Source of the DNA: SAR86 cluster bacterium
Lineage (GTDB): Bacteria > Pseudomonadota > Gammaproteobacteria > Magnimaribacterales > TMED112
Reading direction: 5' to 3'
DNA: 64,000 bases
Assembly: GCA_023703555.1 (NCBI GenBank)
Contig: CP097968.1
Coordinates: 269,451 to 333,450, forward strand
The translations under genes and the position numbers were made by a program. The notes beneath the pieces were generated by a model. It did not search any database. It was not told the DNA's origin and saw nothing but the letters and a program-made list of their open reading frames with translations. This document shows positions 37,901 through 45,866 of this stretch, piece by piece. Position 1 is the first letter of the stretch. Each line of letters starts with the position of its first letter.

Positions 37901-38297
37901 GTGTGGTCCTGGAGAACTGAACTCTCTTTCGTCACCCTTTGAAGTGACTTCAGAAAATGGAGCATCATTGAATCTTGCAATGGAGCCAGTTGGCGGAGGT
38001 GTGCCAAATAATGCCCCTACCATAACGTCGGAACCAGTTGATTATGCTGATGTTGGAGAGGATTATACATACAGAGTTATAGCTACTGATGAGGATGGAG
38101 ATGATTTGAGTTATTCAATAGAAGTGCTTGATGAAGGTGGCGAACAAGATACATCCTTCTTGAATATTGATGCTACTGGAGTTGTGAATGGTGAAGTAAA
38201 ATCAAAGCATGTTGGCCTCTGGAATATTACGATAATGGTGAGTGACGGGATTGATACAACTTCGCAAGAATATGTTTTAGAAGTGTTTGGAGACTAG
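34947..38297 (+). CDS. Large secreted lipoprotein with subtilisin-like (S8) protease domain
   Basis: A 1116-residue protein. A lipoprotein signal ends at LLSGC, then a PTPAP linker. A segment at about 60-175 resembles the PF03640 secreted repeat (IYAYSNDEEGQG, NNKPAYQYSGDENDSDANG, NIWYVFKVDGE). A second PAPTPAP linker is followed by a pre-peptidase-like beta domain with DPDLDIYVIN. The S8 domain has Asp485 (VAVLDSG), His528 (SHGTHVG) and Ser721 (GTSMASPHGAG), all in the right order. The C-terminal part has carboxypeptidase-regulatory-like and cadherin/Ig-like beta domains (ATDEDGDDLSYSI). It is probably a surface-anchored protease for extracellular protein; the substrate is unknown. Confidence 0.9.
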   Translation: MNKRANIFFTVFFTVLLSGCGGGSSGTTLVPDPTPAPTPAPTPAPLEISSINTCFDGTCHDVIQISGSEPVSTSGGSATAERRTIYAYSNDEEGQGSYEGSSWPWVITNQDITTVEVPSDITASFSVNETDGQILVNNKPAYQYSGDENDSDANGNGVGNIWYVFKVDGETLAPAPTPAPAASSIGADIEVKGPFALDSDVNNPEYINISNNFTNRAQFLEDYSTVLGWMGNDDDIELFQVIGLEDSIGLELEIIGHNTDNNNTDDNPDLDIYVINTDLETISSGAGLGRVETAQIPAGPSTIFYIIIDHYRGYNEVPSSYILRQLPASSVTESMRTKMHKSNSDINIGKILIKKEPSSTEIPSEVKIITESLGSRPAGVVEVNTETIFSIVNLPIQKLSESSLLERFKSTYEIGKWRKAIDLLKMKFPNYVFELDYKMIQHADQFVRDPLYDQYQWWNFDIVNLPEGLDILGQELKPVNVAVLDSGSPDAADQAATYSVFDDNRGWDMVDEDSLAYDLEFGEGSFSHGTHVGSTISMLNDGYHGNGFGARVSPVRVCYQSGCGPTYEAYLYINGDDNVSETSWRQRAADSNGVAVEDLQEKLHSMNMSYGGGGSADSSSCQKLREISESGVLIASSSGNGGINSTSYPAACPTVFSVAATNGIHRRSSYSSTNQYVDFAAPGGEYSDWNSDGIDDLVYAYGRREANVNTDTPLVGAQGTSMASPHGAGFLGLLKYYYEDIAKPFDSNTSLPSILTYAEVEKMLKANLLTNDVNKTERTYDTDVMPGRDDHLGYGIIDLQKAIRSVDAFSTGYFTSFDDLPYYSGPSLVELDPVNKPSDTFTLIPGGQAGNGFNDITFSYDPTFLEVTEVGVEEYMVKIPDGYDDAGWIEETITFEFPMKDGADLPFIGYELLAVGVDVIFHNIGTSYNVDIPLLKVNLLDEENNVIITDFSGITDGIGKINISDVAAGTYSLQICSDIDGDDAWCGPGELNSLSSPFEVTSENGASLNLAMEPVGGGVPNNAPTITSEPVDYADVGEDYTYRVIATDEDGDDLSYSIEVLDEGGEQDTSFLNIDATGVVNGEVKSKHVGLWNITIMVSDGIDTTSQEYVLEVFGD
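35046..35081 (+). repeat. Proline-rich linker repeat in the S8 lipoprotein gene
   Basis: Three tandem copies of a 12-base unit (ACN CCA GCA CCA) encode PTPAPTPAP just after the lipobox. A related shorter block lies at about 35464-35490. It is a flexible linker coding repeat that could vary in copy number by slippage. Confidence 0.8.
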
Positions 38298-38306
38298 AGA
38301 AAGTAG

Positions 38307-39413
38307 TTGAAAGATTTTTTCGATAACATTACACCAGATGTTGATTTCATCGAAGATCAAGTACCTAAACAACCTGATTATGAACAAATAAAAAATTGGG
38401 CTGCACTCCCTTCTTTGTTAAATGAGGCAACAATTTCACCCGAAAAAAAAATAAGAATCAATAAAAGAGCTAATTGTTTTTACATCCATCCAACAGGATT
38501 TTTTTTAAGGAAGTGGAATTCAAGAGTTTTTTTAAAAAGTGCTGCAAAGGAGAGAACAAACTTAATGCTGGCAACGCAAGCTTCTGCCTTCAATCAATCA
38601 TGTGATATATTTGCTCCACTCTATCGCCAAGCAACATACGCAGCAATTGCATCCAATCAATCAACAAATAGCATTAGGGCTTTTGAGGTTGCATATTCTG
38701 ATATTAAAGAATCATTTAGATATTTTATAAAGTTCTTAAATGATTCAAAACCAATAATTCTTGCAGCGCATAGTCAAGGTTCATTTCACTCACAGCGACT
38801 TTTGCAAGAACCGGAATTTCAAGATTTTTTCTCTGAGAAACTAATCTCAGCATATTTGATTGGATACCCTTTAGAAGAAAGTTTTTTTGATTATGTGAAT
38901 CTTGAGCCTTGTGAAGCACCAAGTCAGATTCGATCTATAGTACACTTTGCGACAGTTGGTAAGGGATCATCGAGAACAACTATTGGCGATGGTAGGCCCA
39001 GATTAAAATATTGGAAATATAAAAATAATAGGTATTTACTTGAAGAATTAGACAGTTTATCAAGCATTAATCCCATATCATGGAACCAAAAAAATATTTG
39101 GGTTCAGGCCAAGAAAAAAAGTTTTATAATTCCAAAAATCTCAGGAAAAAATGTACTCCTACATTTTAATGAAGAGAAGCAGGTTGGAACTATTGTGAAT
39201 TCAATATCTTTTGTAGAAAACCAGGATTTCAGTGCCCGTTTGAGAGAGGATGGTTTGCTTGAAGCCAAAGGACCAACTATAGATAGGATCCTTAAAAAAG
39301 ATATCTTAGGATTTGGAGATCTTCATGTCTGGGAGTATCAATTATTCTGGAATTATTTGCGTGAAAACGCTTTACAAAGAACTAATGTATATTTTGAGAA
39401 GTATGAATCTTAG
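38307..39413 (+). CDS. DUF3089-family alpha/beta hydrolase
   Basis: A 368-residue protein without an obvious signal peptide, starting at TTG 38307. The family signature is visible: CFYIHPTGFF, then NQSCDIFAPLYRQATYAA, and the nucleophile elbow AAHSQGSFH with Ser156. Also present are YLIGYP and, near the C-terminus, GDLHVWEYQLFW with a candidate catalytic His. DUF3089 proteins are lipase/esterase-like with unproven substrates. It overlaps the following transporter gene by 11 bases, so the two probably act together, perhaps import followed by hydrolysis. Confidence 0.82.
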   Translation: MKDFFDNITPDVDFIEDQVPKQPDYEQIKNWAALPSLLNEATISPEKKIRINKRANCFYIHPTGFFLRKWNSRVFLKSAAKERTNLMLATQASAFNQSCDIFAPLYRQATYAAIASNQSTNSIRAFEVAYSDIKESFRYFIKFLNDSKPIILAAHSQGSFHSQRLLQEPEFQDFFSEKLISAYLIGYPLEESFFDYVNLEPCEAPSQIRSIVHFATVGKGSSRTTIGDGRPRLKYWKYKNNRYLLEELDSLSSINPISWNQKNIWVQAKKKSFIIPKISGKNVLLHFNEEKQVGTIVNSISFVENQDFSARLREDGLLEAKGPTIDRILKKDILGFGDLHVWEYQLFWNYLRENALQRTNVYFEKYES

Positions 39414-40788
39414 TCTGTTACAGCGGGTTTCATTAGGCTTTGGTGGCGGTATAAATTCAATAAAAACTGATTTTTTTGCCTTTTTTCTTGGGTTTTTTTA
39501 CCTGACTTTTTTAGGTCTGGATCCCTTATTAACTGGTACTGCTCTTTTAATAGCCCTAATTTTTGACGCTTTTTTTGACCCCATCATAGGCATTTTGTCA
39601 GATAGGATAAAATCAAAATTCGGCCGCAGGCATGTATTTATGTTCTTATCGATAATTCCATCAGCATTTTTTTACATGATGATTTTTATTCCAAATCCGG
39701 ATTGGTCTGAAAACCAAATAGGTTTATTCTTTTGGTTGCTCACTTCAGTAATCCTCACAAGATTTTTTGTCAGTATCTTTGATATTCCCCACAGGGCTTT
39801 ATTTGCAGAATTAGGAAGAAGTTATTTTAACAATGCAAAAGTTATGTCCTCAAGAGAGGGTTATCAGTGGATTATTGCTGCTATTCACTCCTTAGTTGTT
39901 TATACATTTTTGGGTTATTACGAAGATGATCCAGATAAATGGAAGTACATTGGACTCTTTGGGGCGGGTTTAATGATCATTTTTGGATTTTTGTCATTCT
40001 TTGGTTCTAAGATTCTAATTCCAAAGCTTTATAGTTGGAGTAATAAAGGTGCAAACTACATAAATTTTTCAAAAATTAAAAGTGAGCTTGGTGTTGTTAT
40101 TCAAAATAAGTCCTTGCTAATTTTCTTGTTAGGCTCACTATTTATACAGGCTTCGTGGGGCTTAGCTAATAGCCTGAGTTTTCTAACATTTACATCCTTT
40201 TGGGATCTTACGCCATTAGAAATAAGGTTTTTTATTTACGCATATCTTTTTTCGACGGTTATTAGCTGGCAGCTAACACCAAGACTTATTCAGCATTTAG
40301 ACAAGGAGAAATTAGTAATTCTATGTTTAATTCTTTTAAGCATCACTCATTCACTTCCATTTCTATTATTTAAACTTAATTACCTCAACAATGATGACCA
40401 GTTAGATTTAGTTATATTTTTCTTTGTTATTATCAGTTTGACTGGAATTTTTTCTCTTATCTCGCTTATGACAAGAGAATCAATGATTCCCGATATTATT
40501 GACCAGGTGTATTCAGATACTAAATATCGTCAAGAGGGAGCTGTGAGTTCAATAACCTCCTTTTGCTCAAAGTGCATGTCTGGAGTAGGTAAATTTATTT
40601 CGATGTTTCTCCTTTGGATTATTGAATTTCCTGCAGGAAATTCCACACCAACACAAGAACAGCTTGATTCGTTGCTTTTTATACATGGACCTTTAGTTTC
40701 ATTATTCTTTTTAATTCCCATGTTAATTTTTACTCAATATGCTCTTTCAAGAAAGATACATCATCAAATAACTACAAAGTCACTTTAA
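39403..40788 (+). CDS. MFS transporter of the GPH (MelB-like sugar:cation symporter) type
   Basis: A polytopic protein with about 12 hydrophobic segments. The first half has the GPH-type pattern: ALIFDAFFDPIIGILSDRIKSKFGRRHVFMFLS, with the D-P pair in helix 2 and the basic loop, and later FDIPHRALFAELG. I choose ATG 39403, which makes an ATG...TAG overlap with the DUF3089 gene and removes an upstream extension that is only DUF3089 out of frame. The product is about 461 residues. The substrate is unknown; the related family carries sugars or glycosides, but other solutes are possible. Confidence 0.82.
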   Translation: MNLSLLQRVSLGFGGGINSIKTDFFAFFLGFFYLTFLGLDPLLTGTALLIALIFDAFFDPIIGILSDRIKSKFGRRHVFMFLSIIPSAFFYMMIFIPNPDWSENQIGLFFWLLTSVILTRFFVSIFDIPHRALFAELGRSYFNNAKVMSSREGYQWIIAAIHSLVVYTFLGYYEDDPDKWKYIGLFGAGLMIIFGFLSFFGSKILIPKLYSWSNKGANYINFSKIKSELGVVIQNKSLLIFLLGSLFIQASWGLANSLSFLTFTSFWDLTPLEIRFFIYAYLFSTVISWQLTPRLIQHLDKEKLVILCLILLSITHSLPFLLFKLNYLNNDDQLDLVIFFFVIISLTGIFSLISLMTRESMIPDIIDQVYSDTKYRQEGAVSSITSFCSKCMSGVGKFISMFLLWIIEFPAGNSTPTQEQLDSLLFIHGPLVSLFFLIPMLIFTQYALSRKIHHQITTKSL

Positions 40789-40830
40789 AAGATTAATTAA
40801 ATAAACTAACCTGAGATTAGGGAGAAATTT

Positions 40831-42801
40831 ATGTATAAGTTATTTTTATTATTCTTAGTTTTTACTTCACAAGTATTTTCAAAAGGTCTTGCTCCAGAAA
40901 ATTATTGGGATATTCAATCTATTTCAAATCCAAAAATTAATAATTCTGGCGATTACATTATTTTTTCAAAAAGATATATTGATAAAAAGAATGATAGCTT
41001 TGAATCTGAAATATGGATCATGGATGTCAACGGAGAGGGGAAAAGATTTTTTAGTAAGGGCACAAATTACGAGTGGTCTTATGATGGCACTAGAGTTGCC
41101 TTCCTAAAAAAAGACCAAAATGATGTAAATCAAATTTTTGTCAAACAACTTGAAGGAGGATCAGAGACTAAAATTACAAATTTTGACTATGATATTAAAG
41201 ATTTTGCTTGGTCAAGAAACGACGATTTTTTTGCCTTTAGCTCATTTAATGAGTACGAAGATGATTGGGTTGTAGAAGTGCCTGGTGAAAAAAAAGGTGA
41301 AGACTACAACTGGACAGATGATCCAAAAGTTGTAACTACCCTGCATTGGAGGTATGACGGACAAGGAGAGCTAGAAAGTGGGGAAAATCATTTGTATATT
41401 GTTAGTACAAGTGGGGGCTCTGCAGCTAAAGTATCAGACTGGGGCTTAGACTTCACGGGAGACCTTCAGTGGGATCTTGATGACAATTTAATTTTTACAG
41501 GAAATAACACTCTTAACGATCTTGAAACTCCTTGGAAACAATCTGCGGTTTTTAAATTAAATACAAAATCTGGGGACCTAAAAAAAATATCGCCTGAAGG
41601 AGTGTTTTCAACTCCAAAATTGTCATTGGATGGTAAATCAATTGCATTTATAGGATATCCAAGCAAGGATTTTTCTTCGGTCGCCTATGACGTTTACTTA
41701 TATGTAGACGGATTTGTTGAGCGATATACAGAAAATTTAAGCGACTCTCCAGAAAATTTATTTTGGTTATCTAAGAATGAATTAGCTTTTCAAATTGATG
41801 AGAGAGGGTCGTCTAAGGTAAAGATCTTAAATATTCTTAATAAGTCACTAAGAGAAGCGATCAGGGGCTTCAATGAACAGTTTTATCTTTCTTCAGCTGT
41901 TGATTCTGAGCTTTTTGGAACTTATGCTTCAGCATCAAGGCCTGCAGAAATCGCAACTATTTCGGGTGGAAAAATTTCAAAACTATCTAATTTTAATGAA
42001 GTTGTTTTAGGCCAATTTAATCTTGGGGAGACTTTTGAAATTAATTATAGCGCTCCAGATGGAACAGATGTTCAGGGTTGGTATATTCTTCCTCCAGAGT
42101 TTGATGAAAGTAAAAAATACCCTCTAATCTTAATAATTCATGGAGGCCCACATGCAATGTATAGACCACAGTTCAATTACTTATGGCATCAATTTGCGAG
42201 TGATGGTTACATTGTTCTTTTCACTAATCCAAGAGGAAGCACAGGCTATGGAAGTGACTTTGCAAATGTCATTGATAACGACTACCCTGGGCCTGGAGAT
42301 CTTTCAGACCTACTGGCTGGTGTCGATTATGTAACAAATCTAGGTATTGTTGATGAGAGAAATATGTTTGTTCAAGGTTGTAGTGGTGGTGGTGTTTTGA
42401 CTGCATGGGTAGTTGGTCACGATGACAGATTTGCTGCAGCAGCATCATTGTGCCCAGTAACAAATTGGATATCAATGGTCGGTACTACAGATATACCTGC
42501 TTGGACATTTGATTGGTTTGATGTGCCCTTTTGGGAGGACCCAAAGGATTGGCTAGACAGATCACCAATAATGAGAACCGGATACATCAAAACCCCAACT
42601 TTATTTATGACAGGAGTTTTAGATATAAGAACACCAATGCCTCAAACTGAGGAAATGTATGTTGCTCTTAAAGAGGCAGGAGTTGACACTGTCCTGGTTA
42701 GAATGAATGGTGAATGGCACGGTACAGGTAGAAGGAAGCCTACCAACTGGTTTAGAACTTATGGATACCTTTCTGAGTGGTATGAAAGATATACAGAATA
42801 A
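40831..42801 (+). CDS. Secreted S9-family prolyl oligopeptidase / acylaminoacyl-peptidase
   Basis: A 656-residue peptidase with a signal peptide (about residues 1-17, ending FSKG), a TolB-like beta-propeller (ISNSGDYIIFS, YEWSYDGTRVAFLK, SLDGKSIAFIG) and a C-terminal alpha/beta-hydrolase domain. The catalytic triad is Ser518 in GCSGGG, Asp598 in VLDIRTPM and His630 in EWHGTG, in family order. HGGPHAMYRPQFNYLWHQFASDGYIVLFTNPRGSTGYG is the expected oxyanion region. A good AGGGAG site lies six bases before the ATG. It probably degrades short peptides in the periplasm, complementing the S8 protease upstream. Confidence 0.92.
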   Translation: MYKLFLLFLVFTSQVFSKGLAPENYWDIQSISNPKINNSGDYIIFSKRYIDKKNDSFESEIWIMDVNGEGKRFFSKGTNYEWSYDGTRVAFLKKDQNDVNQIFVKQLEGGSETKITNFDYDIKDFAWSRNDDFFAFSSFNEYEDDWVVEVPGEKKGEDYNWTDDPKVVTTLHWRYDGQGELESGENHLYIVSTSGGSAAKVSDWGLDFTGDLQWDLDDNLIFTGNNTLNDLETPWKQSAVFKLNTKSGDLKKISPEGVFSTPKLSLDGKSIAFIGYPSKDFSSVAYDVYLYVDGFVERYTENLSDSPENLFWLSKNELAFQIDERGSSKVKILNILNKSLREAIRGFNEQFYLSSAVDSELFGTYASASRPAEIATISGGKISKLSNFNEVVLGQFNLGETFEINYSAPDGTDVQGWYILPPEFDESKKYPLILIIHGGPHAMYRPQFNYLWHQFASDGYIVLFTNPRGSTGYGSDFANVIDNDYPGPGDLSDLLAGVDYVTNLGIVDERNMFVQGCSGGGVLTAWVVGHDDRFAAAASLCPVTNWISMVGTTDIPAWTFDWFDVPFWEDPKDWLDRSPIMRTGYIKTPTLFMTGVLDIRTPMPQTEEMYVALKEAGVDTVLVRMNGEWHGTGRRKPTNWFRTYGYLSEWYERYTE

Positions 42802-42820
42802 AATTAATGAGGGATAGAAA

Positions 42821-43492
42821 GTGAATGTTTTAGATGCAATAAAAAAAAGGCACTCTGTTAGAGCGTACCTTGATAAAGAGGTTCCAGAAAAAGTAGTTAA
42901 AGAGATTATTGAGATTGCAAAACAATCACCCTCTGGTGTGAATTCGCAGCCTTGGAAAGTCTATGCACTAATGGGCAAGGCGAAAGATAATTTGGTCAAG
43001 GATGCTTGCAAAAAATTTGATGCTGGCGAAACTGAATCAGGCGAGTATGTTGTGTATCCATCAAAAGAAAATATGCCAGACTGGTACAAAGCGAGGAGAG
43101 CGGCATGTGGTTTTGGTCTTTACGGCACCCTAGGGATTGAGCGAGATGATATGCCAAGGAGAATTGCTCAAGCAAGGAAAAACTACCAATTCTTTGGTGC
43201 ACCTGTTGGAATATTTATTACAGTAAATAAAGTATTAGGACCCAATGGTTGGGGACATGTAGGTCACTACATTCAATCGTTATGTTTGGCTGCAGTTGGT
43301 AAGGGTCTTGGAACTTGCCTACAGGAGGCATGGGCTGGATATCCAAACCTTCTAAGAAAACATTTAAATTATGGAGACGATGAAGTGTTATGGTGTGGCA
43401 TCTCACTAGGCTACGAAGATGTAAATGAGGTGGTAAATACTTTTGTTCCTGATAGAGAAGAATTTGATGTATTCGCCAAAATTCTAAAATAA
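42821..43492 (+). CDS. Nitroreductase-family flavoprotein
   Basis: A 223-residue FMN-dependent oxidoreductase. The N-terminal RHSVRAYLDKEVPEKVV and AKQSPSGVNSQPWKVY are the FMN-binding signature of the family. GHYIQSLCLAAVGKGLGTCLQEAW and LWCGISLGYEDVNEVVN fit the second half. The start is GTG 42821 with GAGGGAT upstream. It sits between the S9 peptidase and an alpha/beta hydrolase in the same orientation. The natural substrate (quinones, nitroaromatics or others) cannot be told. Confidence 0.9.
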   Translation: MNVLDAIKKRHSVRAYLDKEVPEKVVKEIIEIAKQSPSGVNSQPWKVYALMGKAKDNLVKDACKKFDAGETESGEYVVYPSKENMPDWYKARRAACGFGLYGTLGIERDDMPRRIAQARKNYQFFGAPVGIFITVNKVLGPNGWGHVGHYIQSLCLAAVGKGLGTCLQEAWAGYPNLLRKHLNYGDDEVLWCGISLGYEDVNEVVNTFVPDREEFDVFAKILK

Positions 43493-43494
43493 GC

Positions 43495-44400
43495 ATGATT
43501 GAGCTAAATTTCAAAAGCTCGATTGGAACATTAAGGGGTGCTTGTTGGAATAAAGTAGAGAAACCTTGGGGAACTTTACAAATTTCTCATGGTCTTGGTG
43601 AATATCATAAACGCTACCGAGATTTTGCTGAGTATCTAAATAAACAAGGGCTCATTGTATATTGCAATGATCATTTGGGACACGGATTACATGTTATTAA
43701 CGGTATGAAAAAAGGTTATTTTGGTTCAGACGAAGGTTTCGCTGCTGTAGTAGATCAATTTGGTGAGATGAATGCTTACATACGGAGAGAGCATCTTGGA
43801 TTAAAACATTACGTTTTTGGACATAGCTTGGGTACCGCAGTACTTCTATCTTTTTTAAAAAGAGGGGTAATTTATGAGAAATGTATTTTGAGTGCTTCTT
43901 TCTTAACTAGTAAATTTCTACTATTTTTAAATAGTTTATTTTTATGGCCAGAGCAAAAAACGCTTGGATTAACAGAGGTTAGTAGGCAAATGGAAGAATT
44001 TACTACAAAACGTTTTAATAGTAATTTTAAGCCAAATAGAACAACACATGATTGGCTGTCATCTAACAATAAAAGTGTTGATGAATATGTAGAAGACGAT
44101 CTGTGCGGATTTCCTAATACTGTAAAACTCTGGATGGATCTTAAAGATGGCTTTAAAAATCTGTGGACAAAGGAAACTTTTAAAATGTTTGATACAAATA
44201 ATAAATTCTTACTTTTGACAGGCACTGAGGATGCAGTTAACTCTAAAGGCAGTCAATCCGAAAAGATTCATAACATTCTTTTAGAAGCTGGACATGCTTC
44301 AGAACATAACTACTTTCAGGGAATGCGACACGAAATTTTAAATGAAACCGAGAAAAAAGTAGTCTACAAAAGGATTATTGATTTTCTTAAAACTTCTTAA
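43495..44400 (+). CDS. Alpha/beta hydrolase, monoacylglycerol-lipase/lysophospholipase-like
   Basis: A 301-residue Hydrolase_4 type protein without a signal peptide. It shows ISHGLGEYHKRYRDFAEYLNKQGLIVYCNDHLGHG, the nucleophile elbow VFGHSLGTAV with Ser111, a late acidic residue in LLTGTEDAVN and a C-terminal MRHEILNE with the catalytic His. This pattern is typical of lysophospholipase and monoacylglycerol-lipase relatives. It starts three bases after the nitroreductase stop. Its stop shares TTAA with convergent bepA. Confidence 0.87.
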   Translation: MIELNFKSSIGTLRGACWNKVEKPWGTLQISHGLGEYHKRYRDFAEYLNKQGLIVYCNDHLGHGLHVINGMKKGYFGSDEGFAAVVDQFGEMNAYIRREHLGLKHYVFGHSLGTAVLLSFLKRGVIYEKCILSASFLTSKFLLFLNSLFLWPEQKTLGLTEVSRQMEEFTTKRFNSNFKPNRTTHDWLSSNNKSVDEYVEDDLCGFPNTVKLWMDLKDGFKNLWTKETFKMFDTNNKFLLLTGTEDAVNSKGSQSEKIHNILLEAGHASEHNYFQGMRHEILNETEKKVVYKRIIDFLKTS

Positions 44401-45824
44401 GACCTAGTTCTTTGACTTCGGACATAACTTTGCAAGATCAGAATTCTCTCGGTAATGATCTCTCTAATTTTAAAATTATTTGTTGAAAGGGCTCTTGCCT
44501 GTTGAAGGTCTCTTAAAGCTTCTTCATATCTTCCTGAATAAAATAAATATTCGCTATTCGTCAAATGAAAACCTAATAAATTGTTGCTTTTCAACTGAAC
44601 TTCGCTTAAATCCTTTAGAAGTGATATATCAACAGGGCGATAGAACTTTATATCCTCAAGTATTTGCTCCGCTGCAATATAATCTTCTTCAAGTATGTAT
44701 GCATTTGCAAGATTGTAGCTAAGGGGATAGTTTCCTAAAGAAATATCCAATAAATCTTGCGTATACTTTTTGCTTTTGCCCACATTGCCCGATTCAGTAT
44801 AAATTTCTGCAATTGATGTTTTGATAATAAGATTGTCAGGATATTTTTTTTCAAGTCCCTTAAGTATCTCTAAAGATTTTGTGTAGTTTAATTTTTTCTT
44901 TTCCAATAAAGCTGAAAAGTAAATTTCTTCATCCGTTGTGTAATTATTATTCTCAAGTGCTCTTATTGAAAGGTTGTCTGTCATCAGGAATTTTACCCTA
45001 CTCTTAATGAGTTTGTAATTTAAACTATCAATTGTGCCTTCTTCAGGGGCATTTCTGGCTCTTTCCCTAGATTCAGTAATTCTTCTTGTTGTTATTGGGT
45101 GTGTTAATAAGAACTCAGGTATATTATCCCCTGAAAGCCTTCTAATTTCTTGCATATTTTTGAACATCTCAGACATTTCTCTAGTGTCATAGCCTGATTT
45201 ACCTAAGGTCAAAAATCCTTCTCTATCTGCTTCAGTTTCATACTGCCTGGAGAATCTCAAGCTTTGTGTCGCTATTAAACCTTGTCCACCTATTACTGCC
45301 GCAGGGCTTCTAGTTGCAACCGCTACCACTATGGAAGCTAAGATAGTCGCTAAGTTAGCATTACTCCTGTCACTGCTTTCAAGAATTTGTCTAGCAAAAT
45401 GTCTTTCACTTAAATGCGCTAGTTCATGTGCAATAACACTCGCAAATTGTGCTTCGTTGTCTGCATATTTAAACAAGCCAGCATTTATACCAATAATACC
45501 TCCAGGTGCAGCAAAAGCATTTAGAGAATTATCCTCAATTAGAAGTATTTCAAAGCTCTTCTTATTGACTTTACTTACTTCTCCAATCTTGTAGACAAAT
45601 AGTTCTGACCATTCCTGTACAATAGGGTCGTAAAGGATATTTGACTCTCTTTTTAAATCTCTTAAAAATTGCCTTCCTAAGATTTCCTCTTCTGTCTGAG
45701 AAACTGCTCCACTAAGCCTATCTCCAATAAGCGGTAACTCCACACCACTTTCTTGTGAATAAAATTCTTGTGCCAAGATAATGATGTAATAAAAAAGAAT
45801 TTTTTTTAGTGATCTTATTAACAT
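44397..45824 (-). CDS. bepA: BepA-like M48 metalloprotease with TPR domain
   Basis: A periplasmic zinc protease/chaperone for outer-membrane protein assembly and LptD maturation. A hydrophobic signal lies at residues 5-20. The M48 domain has AHELAHLSERH with the zinc-binding HELAH at 133-137 and the third ligand in YETEADREGF, followed by LLTHPITTRRI. The second half is TPR-like. At 475 residues it matches E. coli BepA (487). It neighbours perM divergently, as the two genes are neighbours in E. coli, with only 42 bases between the starts. Confidence 0.93.
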   Translation of the reverse strand: MLIRSLKKILFYYIIILAQEFYSQESGVELPLIGDRLSGAVSQTEEEILGRQFLRDLKRESNILYDPIVQEWSELFVYKIGEVSKVNKKSFEILLIEDNSLNAFAAPGGIIGINAGLFKYADNEAQFASVIAHELAHLSERHFARQILESSDRSNANLATILASIVVAVATRSPAAVIGGQGLIATQSLRFSRQYETEADREGFLTLGKSGYDTREMSEMFKNMQEIRRLSGDNIPEFLLTHPITTRRITESRERARNAPEEGTIDSLNYKLIKSRVKFLMTDNLSIRALENNNYTTDEEIYFSALLEKKKLNYTKSLEILKGLEKKYPDNLIIKTSIAEIYTESGNVGKSKKYTQDLLDISLGNYPLSYNLANAYILEEDYIAAEQILEDIKFYRPVDISLLKDLSEVQLKSNNLLGFHLTNSEYLFYSGRYEEALRDLQQARALSTNNFKIREIITERILILQSYVRSQRTRS

Positions 45825-45866
45825 ATAATTATTTGATAAGTATTAAGTATAAAGATTCAATTCGAA

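Noticed and set aside
34905-44400. Possible attachment-site duplication of the tRNA-Lys 3' end
   Set aside because: I looked for a second copy of the GGTTCGAATCCTATACGACC region up to bepA and saw none; no integrase is present.
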